Source of the DNA: Tenrec ecaudatus
Lineage: Eukaryota > Chordata > Mammalia > Afrosoricida > Tenrecidae
Length of the DNA stretch: 64,000 bases
NCBI RefSeq assembly: GCF_050624435.1
Contig: NC_134541.1
Span: forward strand, 98,638,805 to 98,702,804
Direction: 5' to 3'
Of the stretch, positions 63,640 to 64,000 are shown piece after piece. Position numbers and translations under genes: made by a program. Each line of letters starts with the position of its first letter. Position 1 is the stretch's first letter. The notes under the pieces were generated by a model that saw only the letters and a list, made by a program, of their open reading frames with translations, was not told the origin of the DNA and made no database searches.

Positions 63640-64000
63640 GTGATCTCGTGTTGCTGTTCAGTGTCATCGAGTTGTCTCCGATCCATGGAGACCCTATGCA
63701 CAACAGAATGAAATGTTACCCTATCCTGTGCCATCCTCACAAGGCTCTTAAGTTTGAGCCCATTGATGGGCACAGCCCACTGTGTCAATCCATCTTATTG
63801 AAGGTCTTCATTTTATTCTCTGCCCTTCCACTTTACCAAACATAATGTCCTTCTCCAAGGACAGGTCTCTCCTACCAATATGTCCAAAGGATGTAAGATG
63901 AAGTCTTACCATTCTTGTCTCTAAGGCATGCTTTGGTCTTCCTTCTTTCAATACAGATGGATTTTTTTCTTTCAGCAGTCCATGGCACTTTCAATATTCT
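63640..64000 (-). mobile_element. RTE/BovB-type LINE, runs off the window
   Basis: Antisense tail 'ccatggagaccctatgcaca', then 'ccactttaccaaacataatg', 'caatatgtccaaaggatgta' and 'gcagtccatggcactttcaa'. It continues beyond base 64000. Confidence 0.88.

Overview
This is vertebrate, almost certainly mammalian, nuclear DNA. It has no operons or dense coding and is made mostly of interspersed repeats. Three signals narrow the source. (1) There are many tRNA-related SINEs of the afrotherian (AfroSINE) type. (2) RTE/BovB-type LINE fragments share their 3' tail with those SINEs. (3) A 197-bp SPIN hAT transposon sits at 36077-36273. From memory, SPIN is known in tenrec among afrotherians but not in elephant or hyrax, so a tenrec (Echinops-like) genome is the best inference. 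This is recognition from memory, not a database result.

The only intact protein-coding unit I can support is on the minus strand at 54751-55419: an intronless 222-codon copy of STEEP1 (CXorf56, STING ER exit protein). It is full length and very GC-rich, with a CpG-rich body and a (TC)n tract just upstream of its ATG. A frameshifted RPL17 processed pseudogene lies at about 18025-18586 (minus). A 108-bp spliced-exon candidate lies at 54094-54201 (minus), but I could not assign it to a family. All other long ORFs are antisense or repeat-derived.

Layout: 0-3.5 kb holds an old L1, mariner pieces and an RTE copy split by a mariner. 4.0-6.2 kb is a young L1 3' end with internal inversion and a nested LTR-like element. 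6.4-8.5 kb holds older L1 3' sequence. 10.15-11.75 kb is a young L1 3' end with perfect target-site duplications (TSDs), followed by a nearly full-length dead mariner (11.75-12.97 kb), a hairpin-ended MITE (12.97-13.33 kb), an RTE tail, and a minisatellite split by an LTR-like element. 15-21.4 kb is sparse, with MIRs, a small MITE, the RPL17 pseudogene and a GGA/GCA microsatellite. 21.6-24.4 kb is the longest young L1, with the ORF2 C-terminus and an approximately 2.1-kb 3' UTR. 24.5-50 kb is scattered SINE, RTE, MIR, LTR and old L1 pieces, plus SPIN and a rearranged mariner locus at 46.8-48.2 kb. 50.9-52.3 kb is another inverted young L1 with three tandem 3' ends. 52.3-55.5 kb is comparatively repeat-poor and contains the STEEP1 copy. 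55.7-57.6 kb is old L1 ORF2 plus two opposed RTE fragments. 62.2-63.4 kb is a last young L1 3' end, and an RTE copy runs off the right edge.

The elements work as layers of insertion history: MIR/L2 and old L1 are oldest, then mariner/RTE/LTR, then AfroSINE and young L1. The most noteworthy signals are the intact GC-shifted STEEP1 retrocopy, a mariner-ended structure that carries an inverted copy of its own flanking DNA, and an L1 lineage with a very long 3' UTR containing a variable ~246-bp tandem module.
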